A stretch of 56,600 nucleotides of DNA from Streptomyces phaeochromogenes (lineage in GTDB: Bacteria; Actinomycetota; Actinomycetes; Streptomycetales; Streptomycetaceae), in assembly GCF_001418655.1 (NCBI RefSeq), contig NZ_LIQZ01000214.1, positions 1 to 56,600 on the forward strand, in the 5' to 3' direction. Below are positions 39,851 to 48,548 of this stretch, one piece after another; the stretch's first letter is position 1; each line of letters opens with the position of its first letter. Both the position numbers and the translations under genes were made by a program. The notes under the pieces are model-generated. The model had not been told where the DNA came from. It worked only from the letters and a program-made list of their open reading frames with translations, and did not search any database.

Positions 39851-41278
39851 GTGCCCCAGAAGTCGCACCCATGTACAAGTGGGGAGGGAACGGTCACGTC
39901 CTCGCTGGAGCCGATCAGCGTTCACTTACGGCAAGCCCGTGTAGGTCGCGGCTGGAGTCAGCCGCGGTTGGTACGGGAGCTGCGTCAGGTTGCGCTCCGC
40001 CGTGGCCACCAACTTCCGTCGGACGCCAGCGTGAAGCGCCGTATCGCCAGTTGGGAGAACGGGCACAGCACGCCGGACGACTTCTACGGTCCACTTCTGT
40101 GTGAGGCGTACGGCCTCAGCGCCGCCGAGTTGGGGCTGAACCACGAGGGCGAGCGAGACACCGGACTCCTTGACGCCAGTTATCCGGCGAGCCCCGAAGG
40201 GGCCATCGAGACCGTCGGCCTACTGTGGCGCGCTGATCTGAACCGGTACGAACCCCTGTTACAGGCCGAGCCGTCCGAGCCCGCATGGAACGAAGCCTCG
40301 CTTCGGTGGCTGGTCGCACCTGAACCGGCCCTTCCTCGGCAACATCGAGATGGAATGCGCGTTGGATTCGGAGACGTAGCCGCCATCAAGACGACCGCGG
40401 ACATGTTCGCCGAGTTGGACGACCGTTTCGGTGGCGACCACGCTCGGCATGCTGCTGTCCAATACCTCAGCACCGAAGTGACGCCGCTCCTGCGCGGGCA
40501 GTACACCGAGCAAGTTGGGCGGGCCCTGTTCTCCACCGTGGCGGAGGCAACTCTCCTGGCCGGTTGGATGTCCTACGACGCCTGCCGACACGGCTTGGCA
40601 CAGCGGTATTTCCTCCAGGCCCTCCGGCTGGCCCAGGACGCCAACGACCGCCGCCTCGCCGGGAGCATCCTCTCCGCCATGAGTCATCAGGCGACGTTCC
40701 TCGGCCGCTACACGCAAGCCGCGACACTCGCTCGGGCCGCCCTCATGGGCATTTCTCCCGTGGCTACTCCGACACTGCGCGCCCAGTTCCACGTCATGGA
40801 AGCCCGCGCTCTTGCCCGAACTGGCGACGTGCGAGCCTGCGAAGCCGCTCTGAGCGCAGCCACCAGGGCGTTGGAAAGCCGCAACAGCGACGACGAGCCC
40901 GAATGGATCAGCTACTTCGACGAGACCGAGCTTGCCGCCGAGGCCGCGCACTGCTTCCGTGACGTCAACAGCGCCCGACAGGCCGTCGCTCACGCCGAGA
41001 ACGCCATGAGCGGCAGTCACGTACGAAGCGACTTCTTCGCGACCATGGTTCTCGCCGACGCGCACCTACGTGCCGGCGATGTCGAGGAGGCGTGCAGGGT
41101 GGCACTCGACGCGCTGGACCTCGGCGAACAGCTCAAGTCAGCCCGATGTGTCAGCTACCTCGCCGAGTTTCGGCAGGGTCTCGCCGCCGTCGGCAACACC
41201 ACGGAAGCGCGAGCCTTCACGGAGCAAGTCGGAGAGCACAGACTCTGGGTGGCTTCCGAGGCTCACGTCAGCGTCTGA
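39851..41278 (+). CDS. HTH (XRE-type) regulator with TPR-like C-terminal domain
   Basis: The protein has about 475 residues. An N-terminal HTH (LRQARVGRGWSQPRLVREL ... SVKRRIASWENGHSTPDD) is followed by about 350 residues of helical repeats (YFLQALRLAQDANDRRLAGSIL, EEACRVALDALDLGEQ). Such regulators are common in Streptomyces, often divergent from small conserved genes as here. The start is uncertain: the HTH begins near 39905, where a good GGAGG precedes GTCACG but no standard start codon; GTG 39851 is the nearest upstream choice. Confidence 0.7.
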   Translation: MPQKSHPCTSGEGTVTSSLEPISVHLRQARVGRGWSQPRLVRELRQVALRRGHQLPSDASVKRRIASWENGHSTPDDFYGPLLCEAYGLSAAELGLNHEGERDTGLLDASYPASPEGAIETVGLLWRADLNRYEPLLQAEPSEPAWNEASLRWLVAPEPALPRQHRDGMRVGFGDVAAIKTTADMFAELDDRFGGDHARHAAVQYLSTEVTPLLRGQYTEQVGRALFSTVAEATLLAGWMSYDACRHGLAQRYFLQALRLAQDANDRRLAGSILSAMSHQATFLGRYTQAATLARAALMGISPVATPTLRAQFHVMEARALARTGDVRACEAALSAATRALESRNSDDEPEWISYFDETELAAEAAHCFRDVNSARQAVAHAENAMSGSHVRSDFFATMVLADAHLRAGDVEEACRVALDALDLGEQLKSARCVSYLAEFRQGLAAVGNTTEARAFTEQVGEHRLWVASEAHVSV

Positions 41279-41300
41279 CTCCCGTGTGTAGAGCCGCCGC

Positions 41301-42239
41301 TCAGAACGGGCCCCACTCGTCTCGCCCCTCGCCCGTACGCAGTGACCGCACGCGCCGCGCGAACTCCGCCGCGGAACGCTCGCTGCCGGCGACTTGGTGG
41401 CCGAGCCAGGAAACCATCATCAGTTCACGGAGATCCGCCAAGGTCTCGTAACCGGGCCAGTTCATCAGGTCGAATCCGTACCGGTGAACGAACTCGTCGT
41501 ACTCGGCCTTCGTGTGCCAGCCGTACCGGTCGTAGAACATCGCGGTCTGGATCAGGTCCCACTCGCGCGGGGCCAGCGCGAAGCCGTCGAGGTCGATGAG
41601 AACCGCGCGACCATCCCGGTGGCGGAGCACGTTACCGATGCTCGCGTCCCCGTGGATCATCCCGAAGGGGAGGACGAAGTCCAGCCGGTCGTAGTCCTTG
41701 TGCAGCTTTGCGGCACGGTCCTCCAGGAACGTTCGATCTTCCTCCGTGACGCCGTCCATCCGCCTCAGGGAGGCCGACAGATTCGCGAACGGATCGAAGT
41801 ACGGGAGCCTCAGGGACTCAGGCTCCTCAAGCCAGTGAAGTCGGCGCAGCAGGTCGGCCAACTCGCCCACCGTGGCGTACTCTTCGTGCTCCTGGACGCT
41901 CTCCCAGAAGGTCACGACCCGACCGCCGACCACGAGCGGTTGCGTGATGCCCGCAGGCACCCGAGTAGCCGGAAGGTCTTCCGCCTCCAGCCACCGCGCC
42001 ACTCGTACCGCCCGCTCCATGTCTTCCAGGACATCTAGGTCACGGGCAACGCGAACGATGCTCGGGGACTTCGATAAGCGGTACACGGCGTTGGAACCGA
42101 GCCGCAGCAACTCGGCGCCGTCGGAGTCCAGTCCTGCCGTCTCGCACGCCTCTCGTAGGACCACCTCAAGGCCGTCTGCCGTGAACTCCGTACCGCCGTC
42201 CTGGCCCCCGCCGCTGCCCGAGATCATGTCTTCGACCAT
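41301..42239 (-). CDS. APH-family phosphotransferase
   Basis: The 312-residue protein has the aminoglycoside phosphotransferase/choline kinase fold: ATP-binding N-lobe (LRLGSNAVYRLS...IVRVARDLDVLEDMERAVRVARWL), the catalytic Brenner motif MIHGDASIGNVL with Asp and Asn, and the metal motif VLIDLDGFALAPREWDL. It transfers phosphate to a small hydroxylated compound; the substrate cannot be told from sequence and antibiotic resistance is not implied. The ATG at 42239 was chosen over upstream codons. It converges on the HTH-TPR gene and is the last gene before the right att. Confidence 0.8.
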   Translation of the reverse strand: MVEDMISGSGGGQDGGTEFTADGLEVVLREACETAGLDSDGAELLRLGSNAVYRLSKSPSIVRVARDLDVLEDMERAVRVARWLEAEDLPATRVPAGITQPLVVGGRVVTFWESVQEHEEYATVGELADLLRRLHWLEEPESLRLPYFDPFANLSASLRRMDGVTEEDRTFLEDRAAKLHKDYDRLDFVLPFGMIHGDASIGNVLRHRDGRAVLIDLDGFALAPREWDLIQTAMFYDRYGWHTKAEYDEFVHRYGFDLMNWPGYETLADLRELMMVSWLGHQVAGSERSAAEFARRVRSLRTGEGRDEWGPF

Positions 42240-42365
42240 ACGGCGCCACCCCGCCGCTCGACAGGCCGCCCACGTAATGGGGGCGTGATGACCTTGTTCA
42301 GCGGGTCCCGTGAGGACCGCTCCCCCGCAGGTCAGGGCCACAAGAGGCTCACGACCTCACCTGGG

Positions 42366-42407
42366 CTCCGGAGCCGTGTGCGCAGGTTCGAATCCTGCCG
42401 GGGGCAC
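42366..42407 (+). repeat. attR of the tandem array (copy 3 of the 42-bp repeat)
   Basis: This exact copy of bases 1-42 marks the right border of element 2 and the return to chromosome. The original tRNA trailer follows. Confidence 0.92.
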
Positions 42408-42425
42408 CCTGTATGAGGTGCCCAG

Positions 42426-42463
42426 AGACCCCGCCATCAGCGCTTTAGCTGAGGACGGGGTCT
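42426..42463 (+). terminator. Original chromosomal tRNA terminator
   Basis: AGACCCCG pairs with CGGGGTCT, with the same inner TCAGC/GCTGA stem as 20918-20957, and follows the att core by 18 bases. Being on the chromosome side, it is probably the terminator the tRNA had before integration. Confidence 0.75.
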
Positions 42464-42569
42464 TGGCGTGTGTGCGGGCGGACGCCGCCGGGGTGAGTGC
42501 ACAACGGGCTCATAGAGGCGCTCGGTTTCCGGGTTGAGTCCGCACGTCGCGTCGGTATCGTCCCCGGCC

Positions 42570-43094
42570 ATGGAGATAGGCGACCTGCCTGGATGGGCAG
42601 CTCTGGCGGTATCGATCGTTTCGCTGGTCATCAGCTACCGGCTCGGCGTCCGTTCTGCTCGGGCCTCGGAGCGGTCGACCGAGGCATCGCAGGTGTCCGC
42701 ACGGGAGGCACGACGTTCGTCGGATGCTGCCGAGCGGTCGGCTATCGCGGCGGAGGGCTCACTCGCTCTCCAGCGGCAGGAGGCTGAAGAGCGACAAAGA
42801 GCGGCAGAGCCACAGGTGGAGTTGCGAGTCGAGCGCACTGGAGGCAGCAGTCGCTTGCGTCTTCGCAACGTCGGTGGAGTCGTGGCAACGGGAGTGACGA
42901 TTCACGATGCTCCGGGCGTCAGCACCCAGAATCGAGAGTTCAGCTTCCGAACCCGAATCAGCAACGTGACACTCGCTCCTGGAGAGGCACGCGAGTTCTT
43001 GATCTATCGCACGGGAAACCCGCGCATGCCGACACACCTTTGGGTCACATGGCAAGGGCAGGCAGAGCGGGTCGCACTCGCGGTTCCGGCGTGA
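42570..43094 (+). CDS. Membrane-anchored coiled-coil protein
   Basis: The 174-residue protein begins with one membrane helix (WAALAVSIVSLVISYRLGV). A long charged coiled coil of Ala/Glu/Arg/Ser follows (SERSTEASQVSAREARRSS to EEAEERQRAAE-like), then a C-terminal beta domain (LRLRNVGGVVATGVTIHD, VTLAPGEAREFLIYR). The ATG at 42570 places the helix at residue 9. It is the first chromosomal gene after the right att. The beta domain resembles small immunoglobulin-like modules; the function is unknown. Confidence 0.65.
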   Translation: MEIGDLPGWAALAVSIVSLVISYRLGVRSARASERSTEASQVSAREARRSSDAAERSAIAAEGSLALQRQEAEERQRAAEPQVELRVERTGGSSRLRLRNVGGVVATGVTIHDAPGVSTQNREFSFRTRISNVTLAPGEAREFLIYRTGNPRMPTHLWVTWQGQAERVALAVPA

Positions 43095-43486
43095 CGACGA
43101 GGTCCAGCAGTGGAGGGGCGGGAGCGGTGAAGGCTGGGGCGGTCGGCTCCCCGATTTCCGGCAAGCGTGCGTAGGCAGCCGGCCTGCCCAGCTCTCGAAC
43201 CCGGCTCTCCGTGCCGACTCCACTCAGGAAGAGCCGGGCCAGCCCCGCAGAGCGGATCAGTCAATACGCAGCGGCGGCGCCGCACAACTGCCGTGGAGAT
43301 GTGCGCTGTTCAACGCCAGGCGGTTCGATTCCGCCGTCTTCGGCAGCCCAGGCAAGGAGTTCAACCAGGTGGTCAGTCGGGAGACGGTTCTGCGACTCGT
43401 CGAGCGGCCCTTCGGCTGTTCTCCGCGTGTTCTCCGCGGACTCGGTGGGTCCGGCTCAATAGAGTGCCGACGTCGCGGGCGGGGCG
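43095..43486. other. Gene-free chromosomal region
   Basis: No supported gene is present. A T-arm-like GGCGGTTCGATTCCGCC lies at 43319-43335 but the flanks do not fold into a tRNA. Several GC-rich hairpins are possible. It lies between a plus-strand gene and the 3' end of the XRE regulator. Confidence 0.4.
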
Positions 43487-44356
43487 TCACTCGGCCTCAG
43501 CCGCGAACCGGTCCGTGCCCAGCACAGTAAGCAAGCTGAGCTTCTCGTGGCTTTCCGTTCCCGGGGTGGCCGTGAAGATGAGTAGGGACTGGCCCTGGTC
43601 TGGTTCGAGGAGGAGTTGGCAGTAGAGGTCCAGCCGGCCGACCTGGGGGTGGATGAAGCGTTTGGTTTCGCTCCAGCGGAGGCCTACCTCGTGGAGGTCC
43701 CACAGGCGGGCGAACTCGTCGCTGGTGCGGAGCAGGATGTCCGCCAGGTCCGCCGAGGGGGAGCCTGGGCCGTCGCGGGTGACGGCAGCGCGTAGCAGTG
43801 CGGCGTTGGTTCGGCTGTTGTTGTCGTGCTGGTCGGGGTGGTAGCGCTCGCGGGCAGCCGGATCGGTGAACCAGCGGTACGTCGCGCTGCGGGCGTTGCC
43901 CGTGTACTGGGTCTGCTCGCCGAGCAGTGCCACCGCGGACGGGGTCTGCAGCAGCGTCTCGCCCATCGGGCCCATGACCTGCGCTGTGGTGCCGGCCAGG
44001 CCGTCCATCACTCGCATCAGGCCCGGGCTCACGTGCTGGAGGCGCAGGTCGCGGCGGGCGGTGCGGTAGCCGGCGAGGAGGAAGAGGTGGTCGCGTTCGT
44101 CGGGGGTGAGCCGTAGGCCACGGGCGATGGCCGCGACCATCTGTTCCGACGGCTGCGGGCCGTCGCCGCGTTCCAGGCGGGCGAAGTAGTCGGCGGACAT
44201 GGTGCACAGCTCCGCCACCTCCTCGCGGCGCAGGCCCGGAGCGCGTCGGCGTTGTCCGCGGCGCAGGCCGACGTCCTCCGGTTGCAGCGCCGTACGACGG
44301 GTGCGCAGGAAGGCGCCGAGGGACGAGCGGTCGAACGTATGGTCCATGGTCCCCAT
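43487..44356 (-). CDS. XRE-family regulator with MmyB-like ligand domain
   Basis: The 289-residue protein starts with an HTH (LGAFLRTRRTALQPEDVGL ... RRAPGLRREEVAELCTMSADYFARLERG). A C-terminal domain follows (LLGEQTQYTGNARSATYRWFTDP, DEFARLWDLHEVG, IHPQVGRLDLYCQLL), the layout of MmyB-like regulators abundant in Streptomyces that usually control a divergent oxidoreductase. The ATG at 44356 follows AGGA; 44347 is an alternative. It is divergent from the SDR gene, with two copies of an operator-like repeat between them. Confidence 0.88.
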   Translation of the reverse strand: MGTMDHTFDRSSLGAFLRTRRTALQPEDVGLRRGQRRRAPGLRREEVAELCTMSADYFARLERGDGPQPSEQMVAAIARGLRLTPDERDHLFLLAGYRTARRDLRLQHVSPGLMRVMDGLAGTTAQVMGPMGETLLQTPSAVALLGEQTQYTGNARSATYRWFTDPAARERYHPDQHDNNSRTNAALLRAAVTRDGPGSPSADLADILLRTSDEFARLWDLHEVGLRWSETKRFIHPQVGRLDLYCQLLLEPDQGQSLLIFTATPGTESHEKLSLLTVLGTDRFAAEAE

Positions 44357-44380
44357 CGTTGGCCATCCTGCGCGGCTCAG

Positions 44381-44427
44381 CCACGACCTCCCGTTCAGTG
44401 GCCTATCCACGACCTCCCATTCAGTGG
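44381..44427. promoter_or_regulatory. Two direct operator-like repeats upstream of the SDR gene
   Basis: A 21-bp sequence beginning CCACGACCTCCC and ending TTCAGTGG occurs at 44381-44401 and 44407-44427, differing at one base (G/A). The ends CCAC/GTGG make each copy a short dyad. The spacing is 26 bases between starts. The divergent XRE protein is the obvious candidate ligand. Confidence 0.75.
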
Positions 44428-44563
44428 TTGAGCAGGTCCTTCCAGCGTCCGTGGTGCGGCGAGTTCACTGGCGATGCGATCAACGGTCGCCGCACACCCA
44501 TAGCCGCGGAACCACAACCGCAGAACCACAACCGCGAAACCACCGGCCACGGAGCCAAGTCCC

Positions 44564-45433
44564 ATGACCAGCATGCCCAGTTGGACCGCCAACGACCTCC
44601 CCGACCTGACCGGCCGCACCGTGGTCATCACCGGTGCCGGTCGCGGCCTCGGGCTGATCACGGCACGCGAACTCGCCGGCGCCGGTGCCCGTGTCGTGCT
44701 GGGGGTACGCGACACCGGCAAGGCCCGCCGCGCCGTCGACGGCCTGCCCGGGATTTTCGACGTCCGGCCGCTCGACGTGTCGGACCTGACCTCGGTGCGC
44801 GCCTTCGCCGACGCCTGGTCCGGTGGCATCGACGTCCTGATCAACAACGCCGGGGTGATGGACATCCCCGCCGCGCGTACCGCCGACGGCCTCGATCTGC
44901 AGACCGCCACCAACTACACCGGTCCCTTTCTGCTGACCAATCTGCTGCTCCAGCACGTCACCGACCGCGTCGTGCACGTCACCAGTGAGCTGCACAGGCA
45001 AGGAAGGATCGACCTGGACGACCTCGACTGGCGGACGCGCAAGCACAACGGGATGCAGGCCTACCAGGCGTCGAAGCTCGCCGTCGTGCTGTTCTCGCTG
45101 GAGCTGCAGCGCCGGCTGACGGCCGCGGGCAGCCCCGTACGCTCGGTGCTTGCCAGCCCCGGCATCGCCCGTACCTCACTGGCGGCCCAGTCCCGGTCGA
45201 ATGTCATCAACCGGTTCACGTTCCTCACCAACGCCCCCGAGCGCGGAGCGCTGTCACTGCTCTACGCCGCCACCGAGGACGTACCCGGCAACTCGTACGT
45301 CGGGCCGGACGGCCTGGGCGGCTTCCGGGGCTCCCCGGCCATCCGTCGGCCGGGCAAGGCCGGCCTCGACCCGGCCATGGCCGGCCGCCTGTGGGACGCG
45401 ACCGCCGAACTCGTCGGGGCGGACGCCCGCTGA
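44564..45433 (+). CDS. Short-chain dehydrogenase/reductase
   Basis: The 289-residue NAD(P)-dependent oxidoreductase has the Rossmann glycine motif TGAGRGLG, DVLINNAGVM, a Ser in HVTSELHRQ and the catalytic YQASK. The size and C-terminal extension fit WW-oxidoreductase/retinol-dehydrogenase-like SDRs of Streptomyces. The substrate is unknown. It is divergent from the XRE regulator and followed by an aldo/keto reductase 264 bases downstream, so the pair may act on related carbonyls under the same control. No clear ribosome site precedes the ATG. Confidence 0.9.
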   Translation: MTSMPSWTANDLPDLTGRTVVITGAGRGLGLITARELAGAGARVVLGVRDTGKARRAVDGLPGIFDVRPLDVSDLTSVRAFADAWSGGIDVLINNAGVMDIPAARTADGLDLQTATNYTGPFLLTNLLLQHVTDRVVHVTSELHRQGRIDLDDLDWRTRKHNGMQAYQASKLAVVLFSLELQRRLTAAGSPVRSVLASPGIARTSLAAQSRSNVINRFTFLTNAPERGALSLLYAATEDVPGNSYVGPDGLGGFRGSPAIRRPGKAGLDPAMAGRLWDATAELVGADAR

Positions 45434-45615
45434 GCCACCCGCTGAGCCACCAGGACACACGCCACCTCAAGGCTTACCTGGAGGCCCCGACGGGCGCCTT
45501 ACGTCCCTTCTGCTGGTGAACATCGGACACCCGGACGGCGAGGACTCCTGGCGCGAGCGGCAGGCACGGCTTCCCGCCGACGAGGCCCTGCGCTGGGCAT
45601 AAGCAACTCCCGTAC

Positions 45616-45674
45616 AGATATCCCCCCTTCAGCAATCCCCCCTTCAGATATCCCCTTTCAGATATCCCCCTTAC
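45616..45674 (+). repeat. Short tandem repeats upstream of the aldo/keto reductase
   Basis: About four copies of a 14-15-bp unit (CAGATATCCCCCCTT with variants CAGCAATCC... and CAGATATCCCCTTT) follow one another. They lie in the 264-base gap before the reductase gene. No function is evident. Confidence 0.5.
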
Positions 45675-45697
45675 GACAACCCGAACTTGGTGGAGAC

Positions 45698-46702
45698 ATG
45701 ACCTTGCAGACACACAAGATCGGCGGGCGCGGCCTCGTCGCCTCCGTCGAGGGGCTCGGCACCATGGGCATGACCGCGATGTACGGCACCCCGGACGAGG
45801 GCGAGGCGATCAGGACCGTTCGCCGGGCGGTCGAGCTGGGCGTCACGATGTTCGACACCGCGGACATGTACGGGCCTTTCAGCGGCGAGGAGTTGCTCGG
45901 GCGGGCGCTGAAGGGCCGCCCTGGAGAAGACGAACTGGTCGTCGCGACCAAGGGCGGTGGCGTCACTCTCGACGAGACCGGGCAGTTCGTCGGCGGGCCC
46001 AACGGGCACCCCGACTATCTGCGGGCGTGCGTGGAAGGCTCGTTGCGCCGGCTGGGCATGGATCACATCGACCTGTACTACCTGCACCGCGTCGACCCGG
46101 GCGTGCCTGTCGAGGAGACCTTCGGCGCCCTCGCCGAGCTCGTGGCGGAGGGGAAGCTGCGGTACCTCGGGATCAGCGAGGCGTCCCCGGCGAGTATCCG
46201 GGCGGCGCACGCGGTGGCCCCGCTGTCGGCGGTGCAGACCGAGTACTCGTTGTTCAGCCGCACCGTCGAGGTCAACGGCGTACTCGACACGGTCCGTGAA
46301 CTGGGCATCGGATTCGTGGCGTACGCGCCGCTCGGCCGCGGCTTCCTCACCGGGGCCGTGCGGTCGCTGGACGAGCTGCCCGCCCATGACTTCCGGCGCA
46401 CCTCGCCGCGCTTCGCCGACGTGAACCTGGAACAGAACCTGGCACTTCTCGACCGGATCGTCGCGACGGCAGACGGCCTCGGCGTGACGAGCGGTCAACT
46501 CGCTCTCGCCTGGGTGCTCGCCCAGGACGGAGTCACGGCTGTCCCCGGTACGAAGCGGCGCAGGTGGCTCGAACAGAACGTCGCCGCCGCCGGCATCGAA
46601 CTCGACCCCGCGACCGTCGCCGGGCTGAGCGCCGCGATTCCGGTCGGAGCCGCGGCAGGAGACCGCTACGCGCCGATGGGGATGGCCTCCATCCAGGAGT
46701 GA
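45698..46702 (+). CDS. Aldo/keto reductase
   Basis: The 334-residue protein has the NADPH-dependent aldo/keto reductase barrel and its catalytic tetrad: D and Y in MFDTADMYGPF, K in VATKGGG and H in YYLHRVDPG. The coenzyme-binding end is VPGTKRRRWLEQN. It reduces aldehydes or ketones. The ATG follows GGTGGAG. It lies downstream of the SDR gene in the same direction and the two may be co-regulated by the XRE protein. It is closest in appearance to the AKR13-like group. Confidence 0.92.
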   Translation: MTLQTHKIGGRGLVASVEGLGTMGMTAMYGTPDEGEAIRTVRRAVELGVTMFDTADMYGPFSGEELLGRALKGRPGEDELVVATKGGGVTLDETGQFVGGPNGHPDYLRACVEGSLRRLGMDHIDLYYLHRVDPGVPVEETFGALAELVAEGKLRYLGISEASPASIRAAHAVAPLSAVQTEYSLFSRTVEVNGVLDTVRELGIGFVAYAPLGRGFLTGAVRSLDELPAHDFRRTSPRFADVNLEQNLALLDRIVATADGLGVTSGQLALAWVLAQDGVTAVPGTKRRRWLEQNVAAAGIELDPATVAGLSAAIPVGAAAGDRYAPMGMASIQE

Positions 46703-46772
46703 TCCCAGTACCCCGGAACCCCGCGGTACCCCGGTACCTGCGCGAGGCGGTCCGGGCCGACGAGGGCCCGAC

Positions 46773-47636
46773 TCAGCACTGCTGGTCGTACTGGAGACCG
46801 GCAAACCGTCTGGCGGCGATGTCCTCCCGTGTGCCCACGATCAGGTTCATGGTGAATACGTTGTAGTCGATCGCCTGCCCGGCCAGTTGCGCGAAGAGGA
46901 CGAGCTCGCCCACGTCCGGTGCCATGTCCCACGAGTCGGAGAACCCGCCGAGCTGCACGCAGACGCCGGGGCGCTGTCCGCCGAAAGCCATGTCGAGGAT
47001 GGCCTCCTCGAAACTGTCCAGCGCGTCCTCGGCTCCGTCCTCGGCTCCGGCTCCGTCCTCGGCTCCGTCGTTGGCTCCGTCGTTGGCTCCGTCGTTGGCT
47101 CCGCCCTCGTCCAGGAACGCGCGGGTCCGTGGGCCCGCTTCCCCGTCACCGTCGAGGGTCAGTCCGGGAACGGGATACAGGGTGCGTGGTTCATAGACCC
47201 TGACCTGCCCGGCCTCACCGTTGGATTCATTGGATTCCTTGGATTCATACGTCGCGGAGCGCTCCGTAGTGGCTGCTCCGGCAGGGACATGGAGCACCAC
47301 GGACGACTCCGGCGGGTACTCGATCTCGGTGAACAGCAACAGGTGGCCGTCGGCGGGCAGTTCGATGTCCAGGACGTCCTGAGGCAGGGCCGTGCAGTCG
47401 ACGCTCAGCACGAGCGGCTCTCTCGGTTCGGGCCAGTCCACCCCGTCCGGCAGTGCGGGGAGCCCGCCCGTTCGTGCGGCGGGGCGGGCGTTCTCCTGCC
47501 GGGACACCGGCACTTGTTCGTACGGCACCAGATAGAGGCACGGCCGGGTCCGGGCCATCAACTCCCGTGCGACGGGGCCCGGAACGCCGTACTTGGCGGC
47601 CGTCTCAAGCACCAGCGCTTCGTCGATCGATGTCAT
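46773..47636 (-). CDS. DUF1963 (YwqG-like) protein with acidic repeat insertion
   Basis: The 287-residue protein has DUF1963/YwqG features: GGLPALPDGVDWPEP, LSVDCTALPQDVLDIELPADGHLLLFTE, and a C-terminal GGFSDSWDMAPDVGELVLFAQL followed by FTMNLIVGTREDIAARRF. Between them is a low-complexity Gly/Ala/Asn/Asp/Glu insertion of about 25 residues made of GAND- and GAED-type repeats. The ATG at 47636 is the start. The role of the family is unknown. Confidence 0.8.
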   Translation of the reverse strand: MTSIDEALVLETAAKYGVPGPVARELMARTRPCLYLVPYEQVPVSRQENARPAARTGGLPALPDGVDWPEPREPLVLSVDCTALPQDVLDIELPADGHLLLFTEIEYPPESSVVLHVPAGAATTERSATYESKESNESNGEAGQVRVYEPRTLYPVPGLTLDGDGEAGPRTRAFLDEGGANDGANDGANDGAEDGAGAEDGAEDALDSFEEAILDMAFGGQRPGVCVQLGGFSDSWDMAPDVGELVLFAQLAGQAIDYNVFTMNLIVGTREDIAARRFAGLQYDQQC

Positions 47637-47748
47637 GCTCGCGATCGTGCCATGGGGCACTGACAGGTCACGGATCGCGGGATACGGCGAACTCGGCCGC
47701 GGTGCCTGCCGTCGACAGGTGCGTACCCGCGAATCTCCGAAGATCCGC

Positions 47749-48354
47749 TCACGCCTGGGCCGCCAGCAGTTCCAGCTCGTGGCCGACCGCGTCCGCCAGC
47801 CTTCGGGCGGCTCCGCGCTCCGCATGGCTGACCACGGTGAGTGTGACGGTCCGGCCGCAGGCGACCGCCCCGAAGTTCACGGTGCCCGGCCTGTGCAGCG
47901 GAGGGAGTGCGGCGATCCGGAGCAGGGGCCTGTGGTGCAGGGAGGATTGGCGATTCCGCCGCTTGAGTGCCGTCGTGCCGACCGCGGCGTAGGCGGGTGA
48001 ATAGCCGCGCACCGCGAGGGAGTCGAGCACCCACGGCCCCGTGCGGTTCGCCGCCTCCACGATGCGGGTGACGTCGTGTTGTTCCCGGCCCCGCGAGCGG
48101 ACCCCGGTGAGCAACTGGCGGCAAACCGTCAACCGGGCGTGGGGAGTTGACGTCTGCGACGGCAGCGGGACCCGCACGGCCGAGACGGTGTTGCCCGGCT
48201 GATGGGCGGTTTCCCGGGTGCGCAGGTCCACCGGGATCGATGCCTGAACCGGTGCCGCGTCCCGGCCGTCGGCCGTTTCGGTGTGGCCGTAGGTGGATCG
48301 CAGCGCGCCCGCGGCCCAGCCCAGGACTCGACCCGCCGGAGCGGGACAGCTCAC
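47749..48354 (-). pseudogene. C-terminal fragment of a wax ester synthase/DGAT-like acyltransferase
   Basis: The 201-residue ORF resembles only the C-terminal part of WS/DGAT proteins: PVDLRTRETAHQPGNTVSAVRVPLP, then SLAVRGYSPAY and TVNFGAVACGRTVTLTVVSHA, ending in ARRLADAVGHELELLA. The N-terminal half with the HHxxxDG active site is absent and no matching frame lies upstream before the DUF4142 gene. It is probably a decayed remnant; it may still be expressed, but should not be an active transferase. Confidence 0.6.
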
Positions 48355-48548
48355 CGATCACCGTCACCCTCAGCCCAACGATCACCCGACACCCGGGTCA
48401 CCGGGCCTCGACGGGTCCCCCGGAGGGCCGGACCGGATCGTCGGACACCCTCACACCCGAACGAGTGCAAAATTTACCCTGAGCAATGATTGCATTGTGC
48501 TTCTGATCCGTACTCCCTGGAGTCCGAGCCGTTCACCCAGGAGGCACC

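Larger units (their letters stand above)
20901..42407. mobile_element. AICE 2 (integrase, RepSA replication, FtsK-like transfer, CHAT-STAND-TPR cargo)
   Basis: The block is bounded by att copies 2 and 3. It carries integrase, excisionase, RepSA, small conserved AICE proteins, an FtsK-like ATPase, an SCO3933-like protein and a KorSA-like GntR regulator in one left-hand block (20.9-27.6 kb). About 14 kb of cargo follows. It lies in the same orientation as element 1, integrase nearest the left att. Confidence 0.9.

Noticed and set aside
43319..43335. T-arm-like sequence GGCGGTTCGATTCCGCC suggesting a tRNA
   Set aside because: The flanks do not give an acceptor stem or an anticodon arm of proper length; at most it is a worn fragment.
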